Under the pieces are notes generated by a model. It saw nothing but the letters and a program-made list of their open reading frames with translations, was not told where the DNA came from and made no database searches. A DNA stretch of 64,000 nucleotides from NCBI GenBank assembly GCA_026397395.1, contig JAPLUV010000024.1, positions 1-64,000 of the forward strand, written 5' to 3'. Both the position numbers and the translations under genes were made by a program. Positions 19,071-29,754 of this stretch are shown here, in pieces; within the stretch, counting starts at the first letter, position 1, and each line of letters begins with the position of its first letter. This DNA comes from a candidate division SR1 bacterium. Lineage in GTDB: Bacteria > Patescibacteriota > Gracilibacteria > Absconditabacterales > Absconditicoccaceae.

Positions 19071-19098
19071 TTGACTTATAGAGTAAATTATATATAAT
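19071..19098 (+). promoter_or_regulatory. Strong sigma70-type promoter
   Basis: TTGACT, 16-bp spacer, TATAAT, 30 bp before the nucleotide kinase start. Confidence 0.65.
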
Positions 19099-19128
19099 TA
19101 TATTATAAGTTTTATATACACTGGTTAT

Positions 19129-19851
19129 ATGAACCAACTAAGACATATTCCCACTATATGATTCTCTGGACTTCACAGATCCGGAAAGTGAACCGAGATT
19201 GATCTTCTCCTAAATTTTTTCATCGAAAACTGATATAATCCTTTTGTACGCAAATGACATGGAACAAGAGAGTGAATAGGAAAAGAAGAACGAGATCCAA
19301 ACAGCGAACGATGGCAAATTAATTCTCCTAAGCTCAAAAATAGAACAACACCAAACTTCGATAAATTACGAATGGAAGCAGCAGAAAGATTACAAACAGA
19401 ACTAAATACTTCCTACAATGCACTGCAAATTGCTCCTGTAGCAAAGCCTGTAATTCTCCTTGATAGGACATTAATATCTCGATATCTTACAGAGAAACAA
19501 TTTGATGATAAGTTTAATTTTGATAGAACACTTCATTTTAACCCAACTCGCGACAGCGAAATAATTGGGATCCAAAAGACGATTATTCCAGATCTTATTT
19601 TCGTGTTCGAATGCAACCTAGATACATTAAAAAATAGATTTACTCCAGAAGAACTGATGACAGAAAAAGGAAAATTTAGACGAAATAATATTGAACGCAC
19701 ATTCGATTTATTTCAGAGTATTATACATAATATTCCTAAACCGATTGAAAACAGAGTTCGCATCATAGATGGCAACAGAAATCGCTATGAAGTCCATGAT
19801 GAAGTCATAGAAATTATCAAGAGAGACCTTCCTACCTATTTTGAAAAATAA
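19129..19851 (+). CDS. Thymidylate/deoxynucleoside kinase-like P-loop protein
   Basis: 240 residues. Walker A is GLHRSGKGT near residue 14, with its last Gly encoded by UGA. Later come ILLDRTLISRYL (the DR motif of the dTMP kinase/deoxynucleoside kinase group) and PDLIFVFECNLDTLKNRF. The P-loop, DR(x) motif and lid-like Arg/Lys-rich region fit a nucleotide monophosphate kinase of the thymidylate kinase superfamily. Overall similarity is loose, so the substrate is uncertain. Six UGA glycines are clustered in the first 50 codons. Confidence 0.7.
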
Positions 19852-20010
19852 TACAATCTCACAATCTCCAATAAATCTCCAAATCTCCCTCAAAAAAGTT
19901 TGACTCCATTACACGAATAGATATAGTGAAAACAACATATTCTTATATAGTATGGTGCAAGTATTTTTTGTTTTTGTATAAATGGGCTTTTTAGACGTTA
20001 ATCCTATACC

Positions 20011-20553
20011 ATGCAAACAGAATTTGAAGCAAAAGTATTAGAAATTAATATTGATGAAGTGGTCTGAAAGCTGAACACACTCTGAGCTGAAAAGATCTGA
20101 GAAAAATTTCAAAAAAGACTGGTCTACGATTTCAATCCCAAGAAAGAAAATTCTTGGATAAGATTAAGGGATGATGGAAAAAAAACTACATTAACAATCA
20201 AAGAAATAAACAATGATCTGATAGACGGAACAGAAGAATTGGAAGTAAAAGTTGAAGATTTTGAAAAAACCAATCTTATTTTGGAAAAGTTATGATATAT
20301 ATCCAAATCATATCAAGAAAACAAACGTATTAGTTATAAGCTAGACGGCATTGAAATAGAAATCGATAGTTGGCCTTTAATCCCTCCCTATATTGAAATA
20401 GAAGCTAAAAGCCTAACTGAAGTAGAGGACATGATTAAAAAATTATGATTTGATCTATCTCAATCAACATCAATAAATACCATTAAAGTGTATAGAAAAT
20501 ATTGAATAGAATTAGAAGCAATCAAAGAATTAAAATTTGATGAATTGACATAA
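20011..20553 (+). CDS. CYTH domain phosphohydrolase / class IV adenylate cyclase-like
   Basis: 180 residues with the CYTH tunnel fold: the N-terminal EFEAKVLEI (ExExK motif), RLRDDGKKTTLTIKE, ELEVKVEDFE, ISYKLDGIEIEIDSWPLIPPYIEIEA and a C-terminal helix region. Members bind triphosphates and a divalent metal, and act as thiamine triphosphatase, inorganic triphosphatase or adenylate cyclase. The sequence does not decide which. Seven UGA glycines. Confidence 0.82.
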
Positions 20554-20614
20554 AAAACAAAGCTTCGTATAATTTCAGAATATAAGATAACTTTAACATA
20601 CTATTCCTCCGTGA

Positions 20615-23449
20615 ATGAACATCTGTACATCTTCCACAAAAAAAATACGAAAAAAAACCTGAATTTTTTCTTTGTTTGGATTCCTCGTCTGAGTACTTTT
20701 TCCTATCCTCGTACAGGCAGACTTCAACCAGAATTTAAAAGATATGAATATTGATGTGGCTGCTACGCAAACTAAGAAATCAGTTTCTCGTTACGAATTA
20801 GCCAAGCTCTTAAACGCCAGTGAATGTAAAGATTGTATTTTACCAAAACAAGATATGATCGATACCTATAAGATAACATTTCGAGATACCTTTACCAAAC
20901 AGCCAGGAAATTATTTTTCTGATATCGGATACTTATGATGAATATACAATCAGCAGAATTATTATTACTGTGTCGCTTATGTAGGCGATAACGAATATAT
21001 GAATGGATATCCAGCCAGTACAAGTCCCATCTGTGCAGGTAAATTTTGTGGAGCACAAAATACGACGAAAGCCGAATTCTTACAAGTGGTGATAAATTTA
21101 TTGGCAAAATATATTTATCCAAACATACAAATTGATTGGAAACAAGCTCAGAATCGAGTAACTAAGCTCAAGCCAGACAGCTACGAAAGCAGAACACTTA
21201 CGACCGATGATAAGCAAATCATTCTCGACAATAGTAAAAGTTGTAAGGAAACAAATTGTTATCTCACAGAAGCAAAGCAAGTAGCTACCTATTTAAAATA
21301 TTGTATGTTTAATCTTGCCATCTGTGGCATGCAACCATTAGGAAATATCAAACAAGGCGCGTGGCCAGTAGCCGAGCTCAATCTCCTCAATAGTCAAAAT
21401 ATCATTACCCGAGATGCATCACAACGAAAAGACATTGGTACCAGCGTCGATGGACAAACAGTAATAGATATTCTGGAAAAAGTAAACGGGAAAATTCAAT
21501 GTCAGATGAATAATGATTACGATTGTGATGGTTTAGACAATCCTCAAGATAGTTGTCCAAATGCCTATAATCCTTCTCAGACCGATACGGATCACGATGG
21601 GATTGGCGATGTCTGTGATGATGATATTGATGGAGATGGAATAAAAAATCCCGTCGGCATTGTAGATGATCATGGAAGGATAAATAGTAGATTACGAACA
21701 GGCTCGATGGACAATTGTTTATTTATTCCCAATGCGAATCAGATTGATAGTAATGGCAATTATATAGGCGATGCCTGCGATACTGCGCTGAGTCAAAATG
21801 CACTGGGCATATATATTACAACCAAAGAAATAGCAAGCAGTGCTCCCGTAACCGTAACCTTTGATGCGATTACGCAGGGCAAAGTAGATAGAGTGCTTCG
21901 AAATTTTGGTGATGGAAATAGCGTTGTCTGACAACAAGTAAGCTATACCTTTAGTGAGCCAGGTATCTATCGTGTACAAGCAGTAGCAGAAAATACAAGC
22001 CAGCAAGCGAGCGCACAATTAGTCATCAAGGTTTGAGGGATAAGCGAAATGCAATCTGCGCTCCAAGCTAAAGCCAATAAACTAGGTAGTTACAACGCTG
22101 GAGAATTTAGTCTGCAAAGCTCTACACTCGGCAATGCTGACAGCATAGAATGGATTATTGATAAAGCAACGCCGATAAAAAAAACCATTACAGAAAATCT
22201 CTCAACAATTCTCAACAAAACTGGCACTCATACCATCTTACTCAAAGCATATAGCAACAATCAATTATTAGCAGTGAGTATGTTCAATATTGGCGTAGGA
22301 GAATTTCCATGAGCAATGTTTAAGGCAGATATGCTCAATCCAGAGCTTAATCAAGAAGTGACATTTCAGACAACAACCTTCGCCATCAAACCGGCAGATA
22401 TTTCTTACATCTATCGAGATTTTGGCGATGGAACAACAACACAAAACAGATCACTGAGTACAACACATACCTTTAGCACAGCAGGCAAGAAGGCAGCAAT
22501 CCAAAAAATTATGCTCATCAACGGAACAACATTGACCAATATGATTACCTTGTTTGTAGTAGATAAAAGTCTCTTACGTTCATATGCATTGATGCTAACG
22601 CCTAGCAAATTAAGTGCAAGTATTGGAGAAAAAATCTCATTCACTAGTTACAAAGTTGGAGATTCCCGAGAGAACATTCAATGATATATGATGAAATACA
22701 ATGATGAGAAAAGCCAGAATCTAAGCTGAACGATACCACTGCCACTTACTACAAACTATAGTTACACAAACAATGGGAATGCATCTCCATCTATAAGTGC
22801 ATTTCTCAATCAATGTACCTATGTACAAGCACAAGCAACAATACATATTCAAGGAATTGATGCTTGCCTCCAAGCAAAAATTAACGGGACAGTAAACAAA
22901 GTATTCAAATGTGACTTGGATAAAGATGGTATTCCTGATATGTGTGATGACGATATCGATGGTGATGGCAAACCCAATCTTATCTGACTACTAAAATATG
23001 AAAACAAAGATTGTTCATTTACTAATGATAATATAAATTTAGATCTTCTCAACGAGCACTTCAAGAGTGTATGTACACTTGATAACGCACCATTTAGCGC
23101 GAACCAAGATCAGCTAGATTTGAATGGAGACGGAATCGGAGACGCGGATACAAGATTTACCGGAACACAAACTACCACAGATACAGATACTGACGGAGAC
23201 GGCGTTTTGGATACCCAAGATCTCTGCCCCCTCATCAACGGTATGTGAGCTACCAACGGCTGTCCAGAAGTAGGAAATTGTGCACCAAATGATCCAGCAA
23301 CTATCCAAGCTACCTGTAATCAATGTCCCTGCCAATATACCGACTTCGTCGCTGACTTAGCAAATGGAGATCAAGTACAAGCCATCCTTCGAGATAAACA
23401 AAAAACCATCATCTACAATTATTCTCAACCTTGGATTATTAATTTCTAA
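20615..23449 (+). CDS. Large exported protein with TSP3-type calcium repeats and PKD-like domains
   Basis: 944 residues. The signal peptide (KKTGIFSLFGFLVGVLFPILVQA) has two UGA glycines. Residues 40-290 are Cys-containing with SLH-like stretches (RYELAKLLNAS, TTKAEFLQVVINLLAKYI). Residues about 300-385 and 765-870 carry Asp-rich calcium motifs such as DTDHDGIGDVCDDDIDGDGI and DTDTDGDGVLDTQDLCP. Between them are PKD-like beta domains with FGDGNSV and FGDGTTT. The whole suggests a long, calcium-stiffened surface or secreted adhesin. About a dozen UGA glycines. Confidence 0.85.
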
Positions 23450-23782
23450 TCATTTTACCATAAATAAACCATAAGTCAGATACTCACAAAGGTGTCGACA
23501 TTAATCTACCAACAAGAAAAGAAGTCCGAGTAGGCTAATGGAAAGCAAAACATGAAACAAGAAATCCCCAGATATTGCCTAATGGCGACGAGGGGTTTTT
23601 GGTTACTTTTTGACCCGGAAGCAAAAAGTGACACCCCGTAGGGCCCCCGCCGGGAGGCACCAGTAAAACAGCATGGTAAAAGTAAGTCTCCAAAAAGCTT
23701 CCACCAGGAAAAACAAAAAAATAAGAATTAAAAAAACAATCCAATTGGATTGCCTCTTTTTGTGTATATTTTTTACTAAGAT
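23450..23782. other. Spacer with a dispersed element and a terminator
   Basis: Contains ggttactttttgacc ... aaaaagtgacaccccgtaggg (about 23598-23655), a copy of an element also seen at about 31046-31080 and 52651-52703. The bidirectional terminator at 23735-23763 follows. No gene seen. Confidence 0.6.
23735..23763. terminator. Bidirectional terminator
   Basis: Palindrome CAATCCAATTGGATTG flanked by an A run on the left and a CTCTTTTT run on the right, between convergent genes. Confidence 0.7.
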
Positions 23783-24055
23783 CTATTCAGCTACAGGAGC
23801 TACTGGTTCTTCTATTACGATAGGAGCTTCCCCTATTATTGGCGTTTCTACTGGAGTTGATTCCTCTACTACAATATTAGAAATAGCGCCTACAGGACAG
23901 TTATCAATTGCTTCCTGCACGGTAGCTTTTTCTTCATCAGTGCTAACTTGTTTGATTGCTTTTGCTTTACCATCAGTATCTAGCACAAAAAAATCTGGAT
24001 GCGTACTAAAGCAAAGCCCACAAGCAATACATAAATCTTGGTCTACTTGTACCAT
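23783..24055 (-). CDS. 4Fe-4S ferredoxin
   Basis: 90 residues. DLCIACGLCFSTHPDFF gives Cys 9, 12 and 15, and DNCPVGAI gives the fourth ligand at Cys 53. This is one [4Fe-4S] cluster of the single-cluster ferredoxin type, a soluble one-electron carrier. A Pro/Val/Glu-rich tail of about 30 residues (ESTPVETPIIGEAPIVIEEP) is unusual. No UGA. Confidence 0.92.
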   Translation of the reverse strand: MVQVDQDLCIACGLCFSTHPDFFVLDTDGKAKAIKQVSTDEEKATVQEAIDNCPVGAISNIVVEESTPVETPIIGEAPIVIEEPVAPVAE

Positions 24056-24082
24056 TAGTATACTTTATAAATAGATAAAATA

Positions 24083-24730
24083 TTAATTATCAACTTCTTC
24101 TATATCATGATGATGTTCGTGATGCTCATGATGTGAAGCAACATGTTCTTCTTCAAAAAGTCATTTGATAGATTGTTTATTGTGAATATCTCTGATTGCT
24201 TCTTCATCGACTACATTGACAATCTTTGTCTTGCTTCCATTTTCTTTGGCATGCTTGATAACAGACAACAAAGTCAAAATAAGTCCCAACAAAAGGAATA
24301 TTTGGATAAAGTAATACCCAAAGTTAGTTACTTTAATTGTTTGTGTAGACGTACCAATAACATTTATAGTATCGCTAATACTCAGAAACGAGGTAGCGAT
24401 AAGAAACAAAAATCCAAAGTTTACCAATGCATCATTTTCTTTGAATCAGAAATATCCTATAACAAAATTTTTGAATTTGAAGCTAATATTCCACGCTACC
24501 AAGACAGCCAAACATACAGCTACAATAAGCAGTGTTTTGAAAAGATGGATATTAAAAAGTCGTACAGAATGAGACGCCGCGTTAAAAGGAGAAATCCTAA
24601 TAATAGGCAAAAACACCATACAGATAATCAGCAAGAAAAGGTACAAAACAAATACTTTTTGTTGTTTAGTAAATCTTGTAAACTTTTGAAGCAATCTTTT
24701 GATCTCTTCGGAAAGATGATGTTTTCTCAT
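24083..24730 (-). CDS. Four-helix membrane protein with His-rich tail
   Basis: 215 residues. A UGA glycine at residue 96 joins what would be two pieces. Basic N-terminus, then about four membrane helices (about 26-43, 64-85, 102-120, 133-153), and a C-terminus ending HVASHHEHHEHHHDIEEVDN. The eight or so His residues in the tail suggest metal binding. No known family. Confidence 0.65.
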
Positions 24731-24801
24731 GAGAACGATTAGAGAAGAAATAAAATACTTATAGGTATGTAATCATTTTGGCTAATCTTGCAACCAAAGA
24801 T

Positions 24802-25233
24802 TTACAACTGATATCCAGCAGAAGATGGTTGTTGTACGGCTGGCGTAGTATTATAATACATATTTCCATTATACTGATTATTAAGCTGACTTTTTTGGAG
24901 AACATTTCCAAGCTTAAAGACTGAATTAAGAAGCTCTCAGGCCTTACCAAAAATATTTTTGGGAGAATAGACTGTATAATCAGGAACATTCATCCATCTC
25001 AGAACTGTAGGTACGAGCAAAAGGAGCACAACCGTTAAGATGACTCCAATAAGCATAAATCTAATACTACTCCATCACTTTTTTTTATTTTCATCCTTAG
25101 CTCCAGAAAAAATGAAGAAAAAAATAGCACGAATAAACGTATAAAGACATCAGACAAATACTGCCAATACTACACAAGCCAATACTGTCAGAACGACATT
25201 TTGAAAATCAGCATTACTATAAATAGCAGACAT
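24802..25233 (-). CDS. Two-helix membrane protein
   Basis: 143 residues: helices at about 12-45 and 55-75, then a hydrophilic tail with YTVYSPKNIFGKAGELLNSV and Asn/Gln/Tyr-rich repeats at the end (NNQYNGNMYYNTTPAVQQ). Three UGA glycines. It lies 71 bp downstream of the previous gene's promoter side and 23 bp after rpsP on the same strand. Function unknown. Confidence 0.6.
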
Positions 25234-25256
25234 ATACGTTAGACAAGAAGTAAAAA

Positions 25257-25556
25257 TTATTTCTTTTCTTCTTTCTTAGTCGTAGCTGTTCTTGTTCTTT
25301 CTACAAAACATGTTTTGAAAAATTCATCTTTGGTTTGTTGAAAAAGAAGTTTTGCAACTCTTTCTGAAAGTTTAGCTCCTTTGGACATTCGTTCCTTGAT
25401 AGCAGGAACATTTACTTCCAAAATATGCTTCATAGGATCATAATGACCCAATACTTCCTTGTATCCCGCCTTAACTGGTTTGGTATGTTCAGTCAAAACC
25501 ACTCTATAAAAGGGAAGTTTTGTTCTTCCGTGTCTAGATAATCTGATAGCTAACAT
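25257..25556 (-). CDS. rpsP: Small ribosomal subunit protein S16
   Basis: 99 residues beginning MLAIRLSRHGRTKLPFYRVV, the classical S16 N-terminus, followed by LGHYDPMKHILEVNVPAIKERMSKGAKLSERVAKLL. Needed for 30S assembly. Usually followed by rimM/trmD/rplS; here a membrane protein gene follows instead. Confidence 0.95.
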   Translation of the reverse strand: MLAIRLSRHGRTKLPFYRVVLTEHTKPVKAGYKEVLGHYDPMKHILEVNVPAIKERMSKGAKLSERVAKLLFQQTKDEFFKTCFVERTRTATTKKEEKK

Positions 25557-25582
25557 TGATCAAAAAATTAATAAGGTAAAAA

Positions 25583-25759
25583 TTACTTAAGTTTTTTTTT
25601 AGAAACATGTACTGTTCTTTTCTTATCCTTTTTGCAGTACTTTTGCAATTCCAATTTACCTGTTGTAGCTTTGTTGATGTTGGTATGATAGCCAGTCACG
25701 CCACATTCTTTACATTGCATAGCAACAGTAATTCTTCATGTTTTTTTCTTAGCAGCCAT
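25583..25759 (-). CDS. rpmG: Large ribosomal subunit protein L33
   Basis: 58 residues: MAAKKKTGRITVAMQCKECG, then TTGKLELQKYCKKDKKRTVHV. The first CxxC of the zinc ribbon is present (CKEC); the second pair is reduced to a single Cys (YCKKD). One UGA glycine near the start. It is followed 26 bp later by rpsP on the same strand. Confidence 0.9.
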
Positions 25760-25814
25760 TGCACCAAAATAATAGATTAAAAGATATAATTATGATAATT
25801 GACGGCATTATACT

Positions 25815-25903
25815 TGGCTCCAAGGAGACTGAACCACGTAGTCCTACGTGGCGGGCTCTTGACCTCGCCCCTATAATTCATCTTGAGCACATTATTGTAT
25901 ACT
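25815..25903 (-). pseudogene. Degenerate copy of the adjacent tRNA-Met
   Basis: Repeats the acceptor and first half of the T arm (ttggctccaaggagact), then has the palindrome ccacgtagtcctacgtgg where the T loop should be, then gacctcgccc and degenerate sequence. Period to the true gene is 89 bp. The same palindrome, with one base changed, is at about 50042-50060. Confidence 0.75.
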
Positions 25904-25977
25904 TGGCTCCAAGGAGACTCGAACTCCTGACCTCGCCCTTATGAGAGGCGCGCTCTAACCACCTGAGCTACAGAGCC
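25904..25977 (-). tRNA. tRNA with anticodon CAT (elongator Met, or Ile2)
   Basis: Acceptor GGCTCTG/TGGAGCC, anticodon stem CGCCT/GGGCG with loop CTCATAA. It lacks the three G-C pairs of an initiator. Met and lysidine-modified Ile tRNAs both carry CAT, and I cannot separate them with certainty. Confidence 0.88.
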
Positions 25978-25983
25978 AAAGAT

Positions 25984-26070
25984 CGGTGAGGGCGGGATTC
26001 GAACCCGCGGTTCCTGTTACGGAACGACTCGTTAGCAGTGAGCTGACTTCGACCACTCATCCACCTCACC
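25984..26070 (-). tRNA. tRNA-Ser (GCT)
   Basis: Class II tRNA with a long variable arm (TCGTTCCGTAACAGGAAC), acceptor GGTGAGG/CCTCACC, and anticodon loop CTGCTAA (GCT). Confidence 0.9.
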
Positions 26071-26209
26071 TCTTTATCCTAATACAAAAAAATGAGAACG
26101 AGGATGTATATACGTAATTGATGTTGAATTTCAAGCACAAAACACTACCTTACTCACAAATAGGAACAACTTTGAGACTTTTGAACATTTTAACATTTTA
26201 ACGTTTTGT

Positions 26210-26809
26210 ATGGCAAACGAAATTGGACCAAGCATAGATGGGGTAGAAGCTGGCGGATGAGTCAGAGAAGATGTAAATAAAGTCACTGAAGAAGCAGTAA
26301 GACGCGTGCAAGATAATCAGAAAAAAGCAAAACAAGCCCAGCAACAGATTCAGCAAGACAAGCAAAATAATGCTAAATTTGCACATTTTCTGACATTTCT
26401 CCTCAAAACTATAAAAAATGAAAAACTCATTACTTCACTGTACGAAGTATTTTTCAAAACCAAACATCCCAAGACAGAAATAACTTATTTGAGAAAAAAT
26501 ATCAATACCATAGTGATTGTAGGCATGTTTGCTCCATTTTTTCCGACAGAGATAGAAGAATTGGGACTAAAGTCGTTTTTTGACACTATACTAAGTGCAG
26601 AAAGCAAGCCAAATATCACAGAATATTTAGCATATCTCAAACAACTTTCCAAGACCTATCACGATAATGTTCCCATGGACAAAACAGCGTTTATTAAGTT
26701 TCTAACTGAGCTGTTGATGGAATTTGATCTCGTAAATAGAGAAGCAATGACAGAGGATCAAACCGAGGAACTTCAGAGATGATTACAGAAAGAATTGTAC
26801 GGGAAATAA
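26210..26809 (+). CDS. Hypothetical soluble helical protein
   Basis: 199 residues. An N-terminal coiled-coil (EEAVRRVQDNQKKAKQAQQQ, about 25-55) leads to an all-helical domain with VGMFAPFFPTEIEELGLKSF. Two UGA glycines, at residues 17 and 192. No family recognised. It may be co-transcribed with nothing: a terminator (26853-26884) and a new promoter (26899-26927) follow. Confidence 0.6.
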
Positions 26810-26852
26810 AGTCCAAAAGCAGATATACAAGACAAAACACAAACAAAACAAC

Positions 26853-26884
26853 AAAACAGACATCTGTCAACCTGTTTTTTTTGT
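26853..26884 (+). terminator. Rho-independent terminator
   Basis: AAACAG ... CTGTTT pairing followed by eight T residues, after the 199-residue gene. Confidence 0.55.
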
Positions 26885-26898
26885 TTATCACGTATTTT

Positions 26899-26927
26899 TT
26901 GGTAAATACGGCCTGTTCGGGTATAAT
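26899..26927 (+). promoter_or_regulatory. Sigma70-type promoter
   Basis: TTGGTA, 17-bp spacer, TATAAT, 45 bp before the 887-residue gene. Confidence 0.6.
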
Positions 26928-26971
26928 AAAGTGTACAAAAACTTTAGTAATTTATCTATTTCGATAGTATC

Positions 26972-29635
26972 ATGAGTCCAGAAAATCAAGGAAGAGAACT
27001 ACCAATAGAGAACAAAAAGGACCTTACAGATAAGGGAATGATTATCGAATCATTAAGCGATAATCCCAAGGTTACCTCAGAAAATGATTTTGATATCGCT
27101 TATAATAAGTGACTCAAACAAAAAGGGGTAGGTCTCTATGATTCCAACATAAGTATCGTAAATGACGGTAATCAATTTCTTATTGGACCAAAAGATGGCA
27201 CAAGCTTCAAAGAATATATCAGAGTAGATAATATCAACCTGCTCAAAGGATTTATCCGTTATACGACAGATCACTACTATAGAGATTTATTTACTAGCGT
27301 ACACAATAATTTCAACCTAGATATTTCTAGTAGAACAGTTACTAAAGAACTCAGCCCAGGAATCAAAACAACCCAAGAAGTTCTTACCGTAGTATTCAAA
27401 GAAGAATTAGACCAACTCAAGGAAGCTATCTCTTTCCAACAAGTCATAGATGGCTGTAAGGCACTAACCACTTGAGGAACAATCACTTTGCCAAATGGGA
27501 CTAAAGAATATTATGCACAAGGACAATATCAAGAGCTCCGCGATCTTATCAATACATCTAAGCCAAAAGCTGATGATATCATTTTCAAAAACAATCTGGA
27601 AATCTTCAAGAGAATTACTGACGAACAAAAGGAAAAAGTAATACTTATTGAAAGACAAGCCAGAGAAACAAGAAACGACAAAAATACACAGAACAATGCA
27701 GACATGCTCCATACATGGAAACAATCATTAGATACTATCAACGCAGAATATACACAGATCAAAAGATATATCACTGATCCAACTATGATGAATAAACCAT
27801 TTGATCCTAGTCTTTATGGAACAGATATTGCTGTATATTCATCTGAAGATATTAGGAAATTACAGAAATTTCTCTGAGCACAAGATATCGAAACCAATAA
27901 GATCGATGAAGCAATGTTTAATGCTGCGTTACTTAAACTAGATACAGCTGATAGACAGGAATTTAGAGTATATCTCAACGAAGTAATTGCTGGTAGAAAA
28001 GATCCTAGTAAAGATAAATATATCCCAAAAAATAAAGATAAATTTGATGAAATAGTTCGCCAATATCCAGCACTTACAGGATACATTAATTTTTACGTAG
28101 ATAAAAGTAAATTTAGACCAGACGTACAAAACAATCTTGTCAATCCAAGCACTAATGGACCAAGCCAAGAAGTAATGAATACCATACAAAATGATCCTCA
28201 CTATGCAGATTGGAAAGAAGCATTAGCTAAAGGTGGAATCGCAGGATTAGCATGATATGGATTAGACAAAACGAATATGACCAAAGAACAAAAGCAAATG
28301 CGATGAGGAGTTGGACAGCTTGCCATGACTGGCGCTGCAATTTATGTAGGGTGGAAGATGCTTTCTAGCGCATTTAATCTTATTACATGAGCGCACAAAG
28401 GTAAAGAGAAATTAGCAGAAAGAAAAAAAGATCGACAATGGATACTTGGCCCAGCGGCTATCGTCTTTGGATTGCAAGCAGCTACGGGTGAATGAGTAGC
28501 TGGCATCCTTCATGGAGGAAAAGGAACAGACCGATTGGCAAATATCTTTGGAGGCAGCAAAGATAAGACTCCTAATCAAGAGAAAAAGACGCAAGAATTC
28601 CAAACAAAATATGGAGAAAATATGGTGGGAAGCATGTCCATATTTAGTGAGATGAACTATGGTCAACTCAAAAAAGTACTTGAAATGAAAGATGGCAAGA
28701 TGAAACTTAAGCCAGAATCACGCAAAGCTTTCTTAGAAAAATTTGGAACAGGAAATACCAATAGCGCAGAACAAAATCCTGCTGGTTACAAATTTCTTAA
28801 TGATGTGGTAGGAGCAAATGACGATAATGGACTTATTGATCTTTCCCTCAAAGCCACAGGAACTACACGAGATGAAATCCAAAAAGATGACAACGCAAAC
28901 ATATGAATGAAAGAAAAATATGCTAAAGTTTCAGTTAAACTAGCAAGTATATCTGCCTTTTTGGAAGAAAAATGATACAGTAGAATCAATCCTGATAGAA
29001 TGGATAAATTGGAAGAATATCTCAGCAATCCTGATGCAACAGACAAAGATTTGGATAAACTAGAAAAAGATTATACCGATATGTTTATCAAAGGAGATAT
29101 CAAAAACGAAACAGGAGATCCTACCCTTGAAGACAAGATCAAAGCAATTGCAGGTACAGATAAACAAAAAGAAGATGCATTGATGATCTGATTAAATAAG
29201 TTCTATCAATATATGCCTAATGCAACCAAAAAAATAGAAATTATTGGCAACTGACCAGAGCTGATTTTCAAGACATATGACAAGGAAACCAAAATCAATA
29301 TAAACAATAAAGAGTTGATTGGTTTTAGTCCAAAAGGATTCGATAGTTACTTCGAACTTTTCAAAGCAGCAAGTTTAACTAACTATATCAAAAAAGTATG
29401 TAAAGATAAAACAGCTATCTCAGCAGATCCATTCACAATTTCCAAACCAGGTGCTGATATCGAGTTTGATGATGCTAAAGTATTTTCAACTAAATTTGAT
29501 ACAGAGATCATAAGTGGAGGTCGAGGATGAGCATTAAGCAATGTATCTCCTACATTAGAGAAGTACAAACAAGATTACTGCGATTATCTAAATAATACAA
29601 CACCTAAGTTCTGGAAAGAAGCTGTCATAGTATAA
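26972..29635 (+). CDS. Large protein of unknown function with two central membrane helices
   Basis: 887 residues, reading through about a dozen UGA glycines. Residues 1-440 are hydrophilic and mostly helical with coiled-coil stretches. Two membrane helices lie at about 446-472 (QLAMTGAAIYVGWKMLSSAF) and 490-512 (ILGPAAIVFGLQAATG). Residues 515-887 are again hydrophilic. The absence of a signal peptide and the hairpin topology suggest two large cytoplasmic halves or two outer halves. I do not recognise it. Confidence 0.75.
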
Positions 29636-29647
29636 AATAAATTTCCA

Positions 29648-29675
29648 TTGCAACTCGCTCAAGGACTGTTATAAT
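29648..29675 (+). promoter_or_regulatory. Sigma70-type promoter
   Basis: TTGCAA, 16-bp spacer, TATAAT, about 80 bp before the pyruvyl transferase gene. Between them are tttatcatt word repeats (29682-29742). Confidence 0.6.
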
Positions 29676-29754
29676 AGTGTTAAAGTGATAAAGTGTCGAA
29701 ATGATAAATTGTACGACTTTATCATTTTATCATTTTATCATTTTAACTGATTGA

